Part shown: positions 28,860 through 38,857 of the stretch, one piece after another
Position numbering within the stretch: position 1 is the stretch's first letter
How the letters are laid out: the number at the start of each line of letters is the position of its first letter
Assembly (NCBI RefSeq): GCF_009905545.1
Contig: NZ_JAAALB010000003.1
Span: 186,001 to 250,000 of the forward strand
Direction of reading: 5' to 3'
Source: Cellulophaga sp. BC115SP
GTDB lineage: Bacteria; Bacteroidota; Bacteroidia; Cytophagales; Spirosomataceae
Length of the DNA stretch: 64,000 nt
The notes under the pieces: model-generated
The model's database searches: none
Told to the model about the DNA's origin: nothing
Seen by the model: only the letters and a program-made list of their open reading frames with translations
Translations under genes and position numbers: made by a program

Positions 28860-30518
28860 TTAGGTCAAAATCGTATCAACCGTTGCACGAATAGCTTTTT
28901 TATCGATTTTCCCTACAGAGGTTTTTGGAATCATTGTCGTAAAATTAATGGCGTCAGGAATCGTCCAAGGAGTTATTTTACCTGCCTCAACAAATTGCTT
29001 CATGTGTGATTTGAGCTCTTCTTTACTGAGACTTTTTCCTTCTTTTAGAACAATGAGCGCATAAGGTCTTTCACCCCATTTTTCGTCTGGGATACCTACC
29101 ACGGCTACTTCTTGAACAGCCTCAAGCGTACCAATCATATTTTCTAAATCTATAGAACTTACCCATTCTCCACCAGACTTAATCACATCCTTGATGCGAT
29201 CACTGATTTTGAGTGAATAATTTTCATTAAGAGAAGCCACATCACCTGTATGCAACCAACCATCTCGCCAGAGCTCCTCAGATTTTTCAGCATCTTTATA
29301 ATATCCTTGCGTCAGCCACGGCGTTCGTACCGTAATCTCTCCAATATCTTCACCATTGGATTCTATAATTTGCCCCTCTGAGTCTATAAGTCTTAAATCA
29401 ACTAGTACAGAAGGAGTGCCAGTACGGGTACGTGCCTCTACTTGAAAATCTAAATCTGGGTTCATTTTATCTACAGCGTTCAGATAAACAGTAGACAAAA
29501 TTGGACAGGTTTCTGACATTCCATATCCTGTAATAACATCTACACCCCGTTGTAGTGCTGCTTTTGCTAGCGCTTTTGGTAGAGCAGAGCCTCCAATCAC
29601 AACTTTCCATTTAGATAAGTCAATTTGTTGGGTGGCTGGGTGCGACACAAACATTTGTAAGATGGTAGGTACGCAATGCGAAAAAGTAGGTTGCTCTTTC
29701 ACAAAGCATTTTAAGACAACCTCTGGTTCAAATTTCCCAATATATACTTGTTTGGCTCCAGCCATAGTTGCAACATAAGGAAAGCCCCATGCATGCACAT
29801 GAAACATAGGCGTCAAAGGCATATAAACATCGGAGCTATTGAATCTGCACGTGCCATCTACTGTTCCAAAGGTAAAACACAAAGCAAGCGTATGCAATAC
29901 AAGTTGGCGATGCGTAAAAAATACGCCTTTAGGATTGCCCGTTGTGCCAGTGGTATAAAATGTAGTTGCTACAGCATTTTCATCGAAATCTTGAAATTGA
30001 AAATCAGTAGATGCCTGCAATAGTAAGGTCTCATATTCACCCAAAATAGTCAATTTGTCACTCTGTGGCATCATTTGACCATCAGTACATACAATCACCC
30101 CCTTTACTGTTGTAAGCTCAGAAGCTAAAGATTCTAACAAAGGTAAAAAGTCAAGATGACAAATAATAAGAGCATCTTCAGCATGATTAATAGTATACAA
30201 TATTTGGGCGGCAGACAATCGCCAGTTGATAGTATGTAGTACATTTCCTGTCATCGGAATGCCAAAAAAACACTCCAAATATCGGTGTGAGTCATAGTCC
30301 AAAACAGCTACAGTTGTAGCACCATCCATTCCTGCCGAAGAAAGTACATTTGCTAGTTGCGCTACCCGTTGGTTGAGTGTGATATAATTATATCGAGCGA
30401 GGTCACGATATACTATTTCTCGATTAGGTTCAAGCTTTGTAGAGTAAGCCAAAATACTTTTGATCAACAACGGATAGTCAAATGCCTGAGAAGCAACTGG
30501 AAGTTTCTTAATTTTCAT
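28860..30518 (-). CDS. Fatty-acid-CoA ligase (AMP-forming)
   Basis: 552 residues of the ANL superfamily. The P-loop TTFYTTGTTGNPKGV (about residue 190), GYGMSETCPILS, WLHTGDVASLNENYSLKISD and the C-terminal Lys in PKTSVGKIDKKAIR are all present. It activates medium- or long-chain fatty acids as CoA thioesters; chain length is not predictable. Upstream on the minus strand is TATCTTTG (30587-30594). Confidence 0.9.
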   Translation of the reverse strand: MKIKKLPVASQAFDYPLLIKSILAYSTKLEPNREIVYRDLARYNYITLNQRVAQLANVLSSAGMDGATTVAVLDYDSHRYLECFFGIPMTGNVLHTINWRLSAAQILYTINHAEDALIICHLDFLPLLESLASELTTVKGVIVCTDGQMMPQSDKLTILGEYETLLLQASTDFQFQDFDENAVATTFYTTGTTGNPKGVFFTHRQLVLHTLALCFTFGTVDGTCRFNSSDVYMPLTPMFHVHAWGFPYVATMAGAKQVYIGKFEPEVVLKCFVKEQPTFSHCVPTILQMFVSHPATQQIDLSKWKVVIGGSALPKALAKAALQRGVDVITGYGMSETCPILSTVYLNAVDKMNPDLDFQVEARTRTGTPSVLVDLRLIDSEGQIIESNGEDIGEITVRTPWLTQGYYKDAEKSEELWRDGWLHTGDVASLNENYSLKISDRIKDVIKSGGEWVSSIDLENMIGTLEAVQEVAVVGIPDEKWGERPYALIVLKEGKSLSKEELKSHMKQFVEAGKITPWTIPDAINFTTMIPKTSVGKIDKKAIRATVDTILT

Positions 30519-31189
30519 AATTTCATAGAATTAAGCATTTTTACTTAAAATATTTATAAAAAATATAAAATGGTTAATGTTTATTTCAAAGATACAAAAC
30601 TATTTGAATTAACAGCTACAAAAAAAATGAATCCTTAGAAGAATAAATTAGCTACGCAGAATTAAGTAATAGTAGAAATAAGCAAGAATGATATGAATCA
30701 TTTTTGCCTTTGAAAAGGAGCTTATCGAAAAATTAAACTATTAAATGTTGATTATTTCTTATATGTTTGTCGAAAATTCGATATATTTCGAAAACCAATC
30801 TATTGCATCGCGCCTAAGAGCTAAGTAAAAATCAAAAAAAAGAAGCCGATTATTATTTCAATAAAATCTTAAATATTTCATAATCAACTTAAAAGCATTG
30901 TGTAAAGGGTTGGGATACTTTTTTTATGCAGTCAGTAGATAATTGAGTAGCGCTAAACAGTTGAGAAAATATGAAGGGAAACTTCTTGAAAAAGAAGAAA
31001 ATAGCCATTATACCGTTTAAAAAGTTTACCTTTTTTTCTATGGTATATCATCACCCATCCCTTAAATTTACTTAGTGTTTAACTATTTAATTGCAACTTT
31101 GTGAAGATTCAAACACTACTCATTTGAATTCGATTTGCATGCAATGAGTAATCTTAACCTAATATCGTTTCTTAAATACTTGTTAACTT
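30519..31189. other. Intergenic region with divergent promoters
   Basis: 671 bases without a supported gene. Contains the TATCTTTG -7 box of the acyl-CoA ligase gene (minus strand, 30587-30594), an AT-rich centre with an imperfect inverted repeat around 30770-30800 (CGAAAATTCGATATATTTCG), and near 31094-31101 CAACTTTG, one base off the -7 consensus, upstream of the secreted protein gene. Confidence 0.5.
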
Positions 31190-33586
31190 ATGAGCACCCT
31201 TACTCGCAACAGTTTTTTAGCTTTAGCATTATTAGTGGTAGGTTCTGTGACCTCATGGGCTAAGCCATTGACAGAAGGCGGAGTCTTGTCCAATAAGAAG
31301 CCAAAAGCATTGGTGGAAGCAGCGCCTGTTGCTCCTTATGCAACTTACAAGGTACTCAAATGTGGGTACGAGCTTAGTCCAAGTGATGAAGGTCTTTATG
31401 TAGGCTTAATTGCGGAGAACTGTAACTCAGGAACCGTTCACTGGTATAATAGTTCAAATAACTCGGAAATTGGTACAGGTGCATACCTTGAAAATCGTAT
31501 TACCTCCAATACTAGTTATTATGCTAAGTGTGAAGAGAGTTCTGTGTACAGCTTACCTTCAGCAGCAGTAAATATTCCTTATGCTAAAATTCCTCCTAGA
31601 CCACAAGTGTATTCTGTTAATACAGGAAGTTTTTCTTATTACGAGACATGTCAAGGCCAAGCTAAGGAACCAGTTCGTTTAGCATCTACCATAACTGACC
31701 CTAGCTTTGATTATATCTGGGATAGAAATGGTGCTAATGGGGTTACTTCTGCTAATACTCAAGGTCAGGGCACACCACAGATAGAAATAGACTTGGGTGG
31801 GACTTATAATGTAAAGGCAATTTCTCGTAATTGCCCTACACCTGCTGGTGTTCAATATTCTAGTAACTACGTTACTGTTTTATTTATTGAGATTCAAAAA
31901 CAACCAGTTATTACGGGGGACTCATTGTTTTGCCAAGGTAAAGTGGTTTCTCTGAAGTCGGATAGCGCAACTCACGTTGCTTACTATAAATGGTATGTAA
32001 ACGGTGTCTATCAAGACTCACTAGGTAACAAAAGCTCAATTAAGTTCAATAAGACTGCAAAAATTCAAGTACAAACGATCGAAAATCGTCAGGCTTGTTA
32101 CTCAAAATTGTCGAACCCAATCAGCTTGAAAGCACTTAATGTTCCTGCTAAGCCAACAATTACTCCATCTAAAAAGAATGCAGGAATTTGTAATGGTGAT
32201 ACATTAACATTGACTTCTAGCTTAGGTTATAAATACAAATGGAATACAGGTGCAACAACAGCTAGCTTGAAAGGTATCAATGCCGTAGGTAAATATGCAG
32301 TTCAAGTAATAGACACAAGTGGTTGCGTGTCGCCGACGTCAGATACTACGATTGTAAAAGTTTATGCTATTCCTGCAAAACCTACAATTTCGTCTGATGG
32401 ACCATTAGCGTTTTGTGATGGTTTTAGTGTTAATTTAACATCATCAACTCAAAGTAAATACGCTTGGAGTTCTGGAGAAATAACTAAGTCTATCAAAGTA
32501 ACTAAGGCTGGCTCTTACACAGTAGCTGTTCGCGATACTAACAATTGCTTGTCTCCAACTTCTGACGCAATTCGTGTAACAGTGTACGCTTTGCCTGCTA
32601 AACCAACAATTGCGGTTAAAGGTGATGGATTGGTAAAAGTTTGTGCTGATAGAAGTATCGTATTAGAGTCGTCGGTATTAGCTTCAGGAGAAACAACAAG
32701 ATTTAGATGGACAACGAATGATACCACCCGCTCAGTAACAGTAAAAGTAACTACTAAAGCCGCTGTTAGAGTTGTTGATCCAAGAGGTTGTGTATCTCCA
32801 TTATCAGATACTATAGCAGTTACAGTATTACCACTTCCTGCCGCTCCAGTAGTTACAGCCGAAGGTGCAATTACTTTCTGTTCAAGAGATGTTACAGATT
32901 ACACAAAAGAAAATAGTGTAAGATTGACAGCTTCTAGTTCGAACGACGTTACATGGAATACAGGTTTGGTAAGTAAAGTTCTAGACGCAGTAAAACTATC
33001 AGGACAATATTCTGCAACAGCTAAAGATGCAAACGGTTGTGTTTCTGCTCGCTCAAATGTTATTACAGTTACAGTTAAAGAAAGCCCTAGTGCTTCTGCT
33101 GCAAGCATCGTAAAAGATGGTGCATTTACATTGAAAGCTACTAACTTCCCAGATGGTACAGATTATCAATGGAAATACGGCTCAGAAGTGTTAACATTTG
33201 TAGAGGAAAGCATCAAAGCTAACCGTTATGGTGACTATTCAGCTCGTAGAAAAGTGGTTTACTCAGTACCTGCTCCATTAAATACTTTAGTTTGTTATAC
33301 AGATTATTCTAAGGCTTATACCTTCAAAGAAGAGCCAGAGTTGAAAGGTTTAGCAATCTATCCAAACCCAAGTAATGGTCTAGTTACAGTAGAAACGTTA
33401 GAAAACTACAACAAAGTAAGTTTCTCAATCTACGACATGATTGGTCGTTTGATTTATACAGGCTCAATTCCAACTATTACAGGTAAAGTGGTAGTAGACT
33501 TGAGAAACCAACCAGAAGGACCTTATTTGTTCCGTTTCCAAGCAGATGGCTTTGAATTAACAAAACGTCTTGTTGTAAACAGATAA
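31190..33586 (+). CDS. Large secreted Ig-like repeat protein with type IX sorting domain
   Basis: 798 residues. Signal peptide (about 1-24, cleaved after SWA). At least four repeats of about 80-90 residues lie between residues 320 and 630, each with PAKPTI- or PAAPVV-type starts, a Cys near the middle (ICNGDTLTLTSS, FCDGFSVNLTSS, VCADRSIVLESS) and a GCVSP/NCLSP motif at the end. The C-terminus (718-798; YPNPSNGLVTVETL, FSIYDMIGRLIYTG, GPYLFRFQADGFELTKRLVV) is a type A T9SS sorting domain. Probably a cell-surface or matrix adhesin. Confidence 0.85.
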   Translation: MSTLTRNSFLALALLVVGSVTSWAKPLTEGGVLSNKKPKALVEAAPVAPYATYKVLKCGYELSPSDEGLYVGLIAENCNSGTVHWYNSSNNSEIGTGAYLENRITSNTSYYAKCEESSVYSLPSAAVNIPYAKIPPRPQVYSVNTGSFSYYETCQGQAKEPVRLASTITDPSFDYIWDRNGANGVTSANTQGQGTPQIEIDLGGTYNVKAISRNCPTPAGVQYSSNYVTVLFIEIQKQPVITGDSLFCQGKVVSLKSDSATHVAYYKWYVNGVYQDSLGNKSSIKFNKTAKIQVQTIENRQACYSKLSNPISLKALNVPAKPTITPSKKNAGICNGDTLTLTSSLGYKYKWNTGATTASLKGINAVGKYAVQVIDTSGCVSPTSDTTIVKVYAIPAKPTISSDGPLAFCDGFSVNLTSSTQSKYAWSSGEITKSIKVTKAGSYTVAVRDTNNCLSPTSDAIRVTVYALPAKPTIAVKGDGLVKVCADRSIVLESSVLASGETTRFRWTTNDTTRSVTVKVTTKAAVRVVDPRGCVSPLSDTIAVTVLPLPAAPVVTAEGAITFCSRDVTDYTKENSVRLTASSSNDVTWNTGLVSKVLDAVKLSGQYSATAKDANGCVSARSNVITVTVKESPSASAASIVKDGAFTLKATNFPDGTDYQWKYGSEVLTFVEESIKANRYGDYSARRKVVYSVPAPLNTLVCYTDYSKAYTFKEEPELKGLAIYPNPSNGLVTVETLENYNKVSFSIYDMIGRLIYTGSIPTITGKVVVDLRNQPEGPYLFRFQADGFELTKRLVVNR

Positions 33587-33600
33587 TCAAAATATTTCCA

Positions 33601-33644
33601 GAAAAGCCCCGTCATTTGATATAATGATGGGGCTTTTCTTTTTA
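33601..33644 (+). terminator. Terminator of the T9SS protein gene
   Basis: Sixteen-bp stem (GAAAAGCCCCGTCATT and complement, one G-U pair), six-base loop, T-rich tail. Confidence 0.9.
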
Positions 33645-33672
33645 TAGAAACCTTCATTAATCAACAAACCGT

Positions 33673-34707
33673 ATGAGAAAGATATTCCTAACTTTTCTAT
33701 TACTTTCCTTTTTGCATCTATCATCAAAGGCACAATGGTTGCGCCAGAATATCAATACAACAGCAAGCTTTAGAACTGTACACGTTGTATCTGATAAAAA
33801 CGTATGGGTCAGTGGGAGTAAAGGCACTGTGTTGAGAACTATTGATGGTGGGCAAAATTGGCAAGTAATTAATGTGCCTAACACGGAGAAATTAGACTTT
33901 AGAGACATTTATGCCTTTAATGAAAGAGAGGCAATTATTGTAAGTGCAGGAGAAGCCTCAGAAGGTGCCGCGAAAATTTATCGTACTGAGGATGCTGGAC
34001 AAACTTGGAATTTAGTTTTCCAAACAGAAGAAAAGGGTGTGTTCTTTGATGGAATAGACTTTTGGGATAAAAAAACAGGATTAGTATTCTCCGATCCTAT
34101 TGATGGACATTGGTATTTACTCAAAACAATTGATGCAGGGAAAACTTGGCAAAAATTAACCACAATAGATTTGCCAGCCAATAAAGGTACAGAGGCAGCA
34201 TTTGCAGCTTCAGGTACCAGTATGGTTACAGTAGGAAAAAAACAAGCTTATATCTGTACTGGCGGAGCTGAGATTGCAAGAGTATTTAGAACATTAAACC
34301 AAGGAAAAACATGGGAAGCGATTGATACTCCTGTACCTGCAGGTAAAGCATCAGGTCTATTCGGAATGAGATTTTGGGATAACACACACGGTGTGGCCGT
34401 AGGCGGTGACTATTTGGAAGTTGAAAAAGACTTGCCCAATGTATTGGTTACTGCTGATGCAGGCAAAACTTGGCAGGTGGAAGCTAATACCAATCCTGCT
34501 GGATTGAAGGAGGGAGTCGCTATTTTTCAAAAGAAAATCCTTATTGCTGTTGGACCTTCAGGCACAAGCTATTCGAAAGACTTTGGGAAAAGTTGGATTA
34601 TGATTGATAAAACTCCATTTCATGCTATCAGTATTGTTGGAAATAGCGTGTGGGCAGTAGGAGGAAAAGGAATGATTGCACGCTTGAATACAGATTTTTT
34701 AAAGTAG
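33673..34707 (+). CDS. Exported YCF48/BNR-like beta-propeller protein
   Basis: 344 residues with a signal peptide (to about SKA|QW at 20). Repeated motifs of the type TIDGGQNWQV, TEDAGQTWNLV, TIDAGKTWQKL and TADAGKTWQVE mark the blades of a sialidase/YCF48-like propeller. In plants and cyanobacteria YCF48 helps assemble photosystem II; here a different partner is implied. Lies directly downstream of the large T9SS protein gene. Confidence 0.8.
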   Translation: MRKIFLTFLLLSFLHLSSKAQWLRQNINTTASFRTVHVVSDKNVWVSGSKGTVLRTIDGGQNWQVINVPNTEKLDFRDIYAFNEREAIIVSAGEASEGAAKIYRTEDAGQTWNLVFQTEEKGVFFDGIDFWDKKTGLVFSDPIDGHWYLLKTIDAGKTWQKLTTIDLPANKGTEAAFAASGTSMVTVGKKQAYICTGGAEIARVFRTLNQGKTWEAIDTPVPAGKASGLFGMRFWDNTHGVAVGGDYLEVEKDLPNVLVTADAGKTWQVEANTNPAGLKEGVAIFQKKILIAVGPSGTSYSKDFGKSWIMIDKTPFHAISIVGNSVWAVGGKGMIARLNTDFLK

Positions 34708-34809
34708 ATAAGTAAAATCAGGGTACTTAATAATAAAGGGACAAAGTATAAAGCTTCGTATTTGATCAATATGAGCTCTACTACTTTGTTCCTTTATCAT
34801 TATCAGTTA

Positions 34810-35727
34810 TCACTTACCTTTTACAGAAATCATCAATACTCCTATTAAGACTATTATCGTGCCGCCTATTTGCCAAATACTAATGGGTTCATCAAGAAAT
34901 ACATTTGCCATGATAATCGTGGCAACAGGGCCAATACTCCCAATAATAGAAGCATTTCCTGAGCCTATTTTCTTAATGCCATCCGAAATCATAAACGATG
35001 GAATCACAGTAGTGAACAAAGCCATCACAAAAGAAAGTAAATAAGCTTCTTTTGGATAGGAGAACAAACTTGCATGATTCGTTAAAAAGAAATGTCCCAT
35101 CACAATCACTGTTGAAATCAACATGGCATAACATGTAAATCGTAAAGAGCCTATTTTAGGAATCATTTCGCCACTGCCAATTAAGTATAAAGCATAAGTA
35201 AAGGCACTCAGAAACACTAAAAATGAACCTAATAATAGATCCTTCTGCATCCCAATTTTGAGATCGGGAATAAAGGAAAAAAATACGCCTAGATATGTCA
35301 CAACAAGTGCCAAATATTGAATTCTAGTGATTTTCTTTTTCAAGAAAATGGCTGAAACAATTACTACAATTGTTGGATATAAAAACAGAATTAATCTCTC
35401 AACACTAGCTGTTACATAATTTAGCCCCCAAAAATCGAACAGAGCCGCCAAATAATACCCAACAATACCAATCAAAACCATTGTTATCCACTCTTTGCTA
35501 CTGAGCGTTGACTTTGTAGTATCTTTTATGTTTTTGAACACTAGAATGCCTACATAAAATGGCGCTGAAAAAAGCATTCTAAGTGCAAGTAGCGAAATAG
35601 TATCTACGTGATAGTGTAGATAGTTATATCGTACCAATACGGCTTTGCCAGCAAAAGCTACTGCACCTACAAAGACAAGAATAACTCCTGCGAAATAACT
35701 AGACTTGTGGGTTGATTTTGTTTTCAT
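34810..35727 (-). CDS. EamA/DMT-family transporter
   Basis: 305 residues, ten predicted transmembrane segments in two five-helix halves, each with the EamA pattern (GAVAFAGKAVLVRY, LNYVTASVERLILFLYPTIV; FMISDGIKKIGSGNASIIGS, IGPVATIIMANVFLDEPIS). Probably exports or imports a small metabolite; substrate unknown. The frame is open to a TTG at 35802, but the ATG at 35727 gives a normal N-terminus. Confidence 0.88.
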   Translation of the reverse strand: MKTKSTHKSSYFAGVILVFVGAVAFAGKAVLVRYNYLHYHVDTISLLALRMLFSAPFYVGILVFKNIKDTTKSTLSSKEWITMVLIGIVGYYLAALFDFWGLNYVTASVERLILFLYPTIVVIVSAIFLKKKITRIQYLALVVTYLGVFFSFIPDLKIGMQKDLLLGSFLVFLSAFTYALYLIGSGEMIPKIGSLRFTCYAMLISTVIVMGHFFLTNHASLFSYPKEAYLLSFVMALFTTVIPSFMISDGIKKIGSGNASIIGSIGPVATIIMANVFLDEPISIWQIGGTIIVLIGVLMISVKGK

Positions 35728-35797
35728 CGAGTTTGAGGGCTTTGTGCGATAAGAGATTTGGTTAATTATGGAAGAAAGACTCCTACGCTTATCGCAA

Positions 35798-35835
35798 AAC
35801 AAAAAAGAGCCTTCCTTATGCAGAAAGACTCTTTT
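35798..35835 (-). terminator. der terminator
   Basis: On the minus strand a 13-bp stem (AAAAGAGTCTTTC with GGAAGGCTCTTTT, several G-U pairs), seven-base loop and a T-rich tail. It lies downstream of der. Confidence 0.75.
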
Positions 35836-35965
35836 GAGTAGTACCTTTTACCCATGACAAACCTTCCTACAACAGAAAACTGTTGAGCCAGAGTGTCGAG
35901 ATAATAGTACGATTGATATTCATATTTATTAAAGGAGCAATCATTTTTAGCTGATTGGCAATTCC

Positions 35966-37288
35966 TTATTTTTTTCTAAAGAATAATTGAATTGGTACAC
36001 CAGTGAAGTCAAAGTGCTCACGCATTTTGTTTTCTAAGTAGCGTTCATAACTTTCTCTGATATATTGAGGTAAGTTACAAAATAATACAAAAGATGGTGC
36101 TTTTGTTGGTAATTGGGTCAAATATTTAATTTTGATATACTTACCTTTCCATGCTGGAGGAGGATAGTTTTCAATTACCTGTAGCATTACTTCATTCAAC
36201 TTAGAAGTAGGAATACGTTTTGTTTTATTTTCGTAAACCTCCAATACCTTTTCAACTGCTTGGAAAATACGTATTTTATCCTTTACCGAAGTAAAAATCA
36301 TTGGCATATAGTTGAGCGGAGCCATACGTTGACGGATTGCATCCTCAAGGCGTTTTGAGGTCATTGAATCCTTTTCAACCAAATCCCACTTGTTGATCAT
36401 CAACACAATTCCTTTTTTTGCACGGTGTGCCATCGAAATAATGTTCATATCTTGTGCCTGCAAACCAGTAAGAGGGTCGATAGTAGTCGCATCAATAACC
36501 ACAACGGCAACATCACACTCTTCCATTGCTTTCAATGAACGAAGAATCGAATAGTATTCTAAGTTATCATCGATTTTTGCCTTGCGACGAATACCTGCAG
36601 TATCTGTAATGATAAACTCTTTTCCATACAAAGTATAGTGATTATCAATGGCATCGCGCGTTGTTCCTGCGATATCAGTTACAATACTTCTTTGTTTACC
36701 TAATAGAGCATTCAAGAAAGAAGATTTTCCTACGTTTGGTTTTCCTACAATAGCAATTTTAGGAATGTCTTGGTGAGGATTTTCAATACCTTCTTCTGGA
36801 AAATGACTTACAATCCCATCAAGCAAGTCACCTGTACCCGAACCGTTTTCTGCCGAAATAGCAAATGGCTCACTTAAACCTAATTCATAAAATTCAGAAG
36901 CCATTAGACCTTTTTCGAAGGTATCAGCTTTGTTGGCTGCAACATATACAGGCTTTTTTGAACGACGTAGTACATTAGCAAAGTCTTTGTCTAAGTCGGT
37001 AATACCTGTGTGACAATCTACTACAAATAATAACACATCTGCTTCTTCGATAGCTAATTCTACTTGTTCACGAATTGCCCCTTCGAATGTGTCTTCTGAC
37101 CCGTGCACGTATCCACCTGTATCAATAACGGTAAAGTATTTACCTGTCCACTCGCCAAAACCATAGTGACGGTCACGAGTAACACCAGATACGTTGTCCA
37201 TAATCGCCTTCTTTTGTTCGATAAGGCGGTTGAATAATGTAGATTTACCCACGTTTGGGCGACCTACAATCGCTAAAATGTTTGACAT
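35966..37288 (-). CDS. der: Ribosome assembly GTPase Der (EngA)
   Basis: 440 residues with two tandem GTPase domains: G1 motifs GRPNVGKSTLFN (about residue 8) and GKPNVGKSSFLN (about residue 181), DTGG and DTAGI G3 motifs, ANKAD and NKWD G4 motifs, and a C-terminal KH-like domain. Needed for 50S assembly. It lies downstream of era, both on the minus strand but about 180 bases apart. Confidence 0.97.
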   Translation of the reverse strand: MSNILAIVGRPNVGKSTLFNRLIEQKKAIMDNVSGVTRDRHYGFGEWTGKYFTVIDTGGYVHGSEDTFEGAIREQVELAIEEADVLLFVVDCHTGITDLDKDFANVLRRSKKPVYVAANKADTFEKGLMASEFYELGLSEPFAISAENGSGTGDLLDGIVSHFPEEGIENPHQDIPKIAIVGKPNVGKSSFLNALLGKQRSIVTDIAGTTRDAIDNHYTLYGKEFIITDTAGIRRKAKIDDNLEYYSILRSLKAMEECDVAVVVIDATTIDPLTGLQAQDMNIISMAHRAKKGIVLMINKWDLVEKDSMTSKRLEDAIRQRMAPLNYMPMIFTSVKDKIRIFQAVEKVLEVYENKTKRIPTSKLNEVMLQVIENYPPPAWKGKYIKIKYLTQLPTKAPSFVLFCNLPQYIRESYERYLENKMREHFDFTGVPIQLFFRKK

Positions 37289-37471
37289 TGATTTGTTTGT
37301 TTGAGCTGTTTCTCCAATTCATCCTGTCGAGCTTGTCATCGCAAGAAGGTGATTAGAAATGGAGCACCTCTGGTTAAAGATAAACTATGACACAAGTGCC
37401 AATAAAGTCCTACTAGGCTTAGCTTAATGCTTCAAGAGCTAATAGGAGAGTAGCACGACTGCTTTTACTCA

Positions 37472-38377
37472 TTAATCTTGGCTATAACCAAACTGCTTGA
37501 GCTTTTGTGCTTTCGAACGCCACTCTGGTTCGACTTTCACAAATTGTTCTAAGAACACTTTTTTTCCAAAGAATTTCTCTAGTTCCTCACGAGCTTGAAT
37601 ACCTACTTTTTTGATAGATTCTCCTTTGTGACCAATAATAATGGCACGTTGGGTGACACGCTCGACGTAGATTTCTGATGAAATTCTGATGATATTATCT
37701 TCCTCTTTAAATGCCGTAATAGCTACTTCACAAGAGTAGGGGATTTCTTTTTTGTAGTTTTTGAAAATTTTCTCACGAATAATTTCCGAAGCAAAGAAGC
37801 GTTCAGGCTTATCTGTTAGCTCATCCTTTTCAAAATAAGGAGGATGATTAGGGAGACTATTGACAATAGTGTCGAAAATAGAGCCGATATTCTTTTGCCC
37901 AAGTGCTGAGATTGGAATAATTGCTTGCGTAGGGAAACGTTCACGCCAGTGAGCGATTTTTTCTTGCACTTGTTCTTCTGTAGCTAAATCAATTTTATTG
38001 ATCAACAAAAGCACAGGAACATGATTGATGCGTGCTAATTTGTTGATTACATCATCTTCGTCATATTTTTCGAAAATATCCGTAACAAACAAAATAATGT
38101 CTGCATCTTCTAAAGAGCTATGCACAAAACTCATCATGGATTTGTGAAGCTCATATTTAGGCAAAATAATGCCTGGAGTGTCAGAATAAACTAATTGAAA
38201 ATCTACACCATTGTGTTGCCCATTCAAAATCCCCATAATACGATGGCGAGTAGTTTGAGCTTTGGAAGTGATGATAGATAGACGCTCACCTACCAAAACA
38301 TTCATTAAGGTAGATTTTCCTACGTTGGGTTTGCCAATAATACTGACAAAGCCAGCTTTGTGATTGATTTGTTCCAT
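37472..38377 (-). CDS. era: Ribosome assembly GTPase Era
   Basis: 301 residues. G1 GKPNVGKSTLMN, G3 DTPGI, G4 NKID; the C-terminal KH domain has IGHKGESIKKVGIQAREELE. Binds the 3' end of 16S rRNA during 30S assembly. Start ATG 38377. Its upstream region runs into the tRNA/element junction at 38603. Confidence 0.97.
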   Translation of the reverse strand: MEQINHKAGFVSIIGKPNVGKSTLMNVLVGERLSIITSKAQTTRHRIMGILNGQHNGVDFQLVYSDTPGIILPKYELHKSMMSFVHSSLEDADIILFVTDIFEKYDEDDVINKLARINHVPVLLLINKIDLATEEQVQEKIAHWRERFPTQAIIPISALGQKNIGSIFDTIVNSLPNHPPYFEKDELTDKPERFFASEIIREKIFKNYKKEIPYSCEVAITAFKEEDNIIRISSEIYVERVTQRAIIIGHKGESIKKVGIQAREELEKFFGKKVFLEQFVKVEPEWRSKAQKLKQFGYSQD

Positions 38378-38602
38378 GAACTAGTCCACGATTACCCTTG
38401 CCATGTTAATGGAGTCCCGTACAAGATGAGAAAACTCTATCTAGGATTTAGGATGGCTTTGCCACCGTTTTCTAAATTCTCTAAAGATGAGTGTTTTGAT
38501 GATGCTCGGGAGTTACCGTATCGGGCGATACAGCTCCCTATGGAATGACAACGATAAATTATTAAAAAATAAAAAGACGAGCTTTTTCAGCTCGTCTTTG
38601 CC
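38378..38602. other. Chromosomal flank left of the element
   Basis: Between era and attL. It holds an imperfect hairpin (GGGAG...GTATC gggc GATAC...CTCCC, 38511-38541) and, next to attL, the original tRNA terminator (38563-38599). No coding sequence is supported; a few frames open across it look random. Confidence 0.55.
38563..38599 (-). terminator. Stranded original terminator of tRNA-fMet
   Basis: On the minus strand: an 11-bp perfect stem (AAAGACGAGCT at 38589-38599 in complement, arms 38573-38583 and 38589-38599), five-base loop and T-rich tail. It lies just beyond the displaced tRNA 3' end at 38603-38621, as the tRNA terminator should before insertion. Confidence 0.75.
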
Positions 38603-38621
38603 TTGTAGCAGGAGCAGGACT
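38603..38621. repeat. attL core
   Basis: TTGTAGCAGGAGCAGGACT, identical to 48255-48273. It is a copy of the tRNA-fMet T-arm/acceptor 3' end; only this fragment of the tRNA is present here, so it is the displaced original 3' end. Confidence 0.88.
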
Positions 38622-38857
38622 AAAAAGCCCTTAACTGCTACTTATACGAGTTTTATATATAATCAGCGTAATTTACTGATTTTGAATATTTTAAAGCCTT
38701 TATTGTAAAGTAATTTTATTAAGATAGACTACAATACATTAACTTACATTAAGTATAACCGTCCCCGAAACCGTCCCCGACAAATTGTTTCGTCCTGCAA
38801 AGTTAGTAAATTAGTGATACATTTTAATACAGTGTTCAATTTTAATATTATTTACCT
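38622..38857. other. attL arm region
   Basis: Non-coding. Contains an inverted repeat (AATCAG..CTGATT, 38661-38681) and the repeat GTCCCCGAAACCGTCCCCGA (38761-38780), which is two GTCCCCGA octamers and reappears at the other end of the element. A minus-strand TAACTTTG box lies at 38798-38805 without a -33 element. Confidence 0.6.
38761..38780 (+). repeat. Candidate integrase arm site, left
   Basis: GTCCCCGAAACCGTCCCCGA, identical in sequence and orientation to 48183-48202. Two octamers GTCCCCGA separated by four bases. Position near each att core suggests arm-type sites for the integrase or excisionase. Confidence 0.6.

Noticed and set aside
30770-30800. Inverted repeat around CGAAAATTCGATATATTTCG
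   Set aside because: Weak and AT-rich; too likely by chance in this base composition.
38603-38621. A second tRNA gene at the left end
   Set aside because: Only the 3' part of the tRNA is present; it is the displaced att copy.
38798-38805. Minus-strand promoter at the left end of the element
   Set aside because: The -7 box TAACTTTG is good, but no -33 element and no gene or terminator follow, so it is not called as a promoter.
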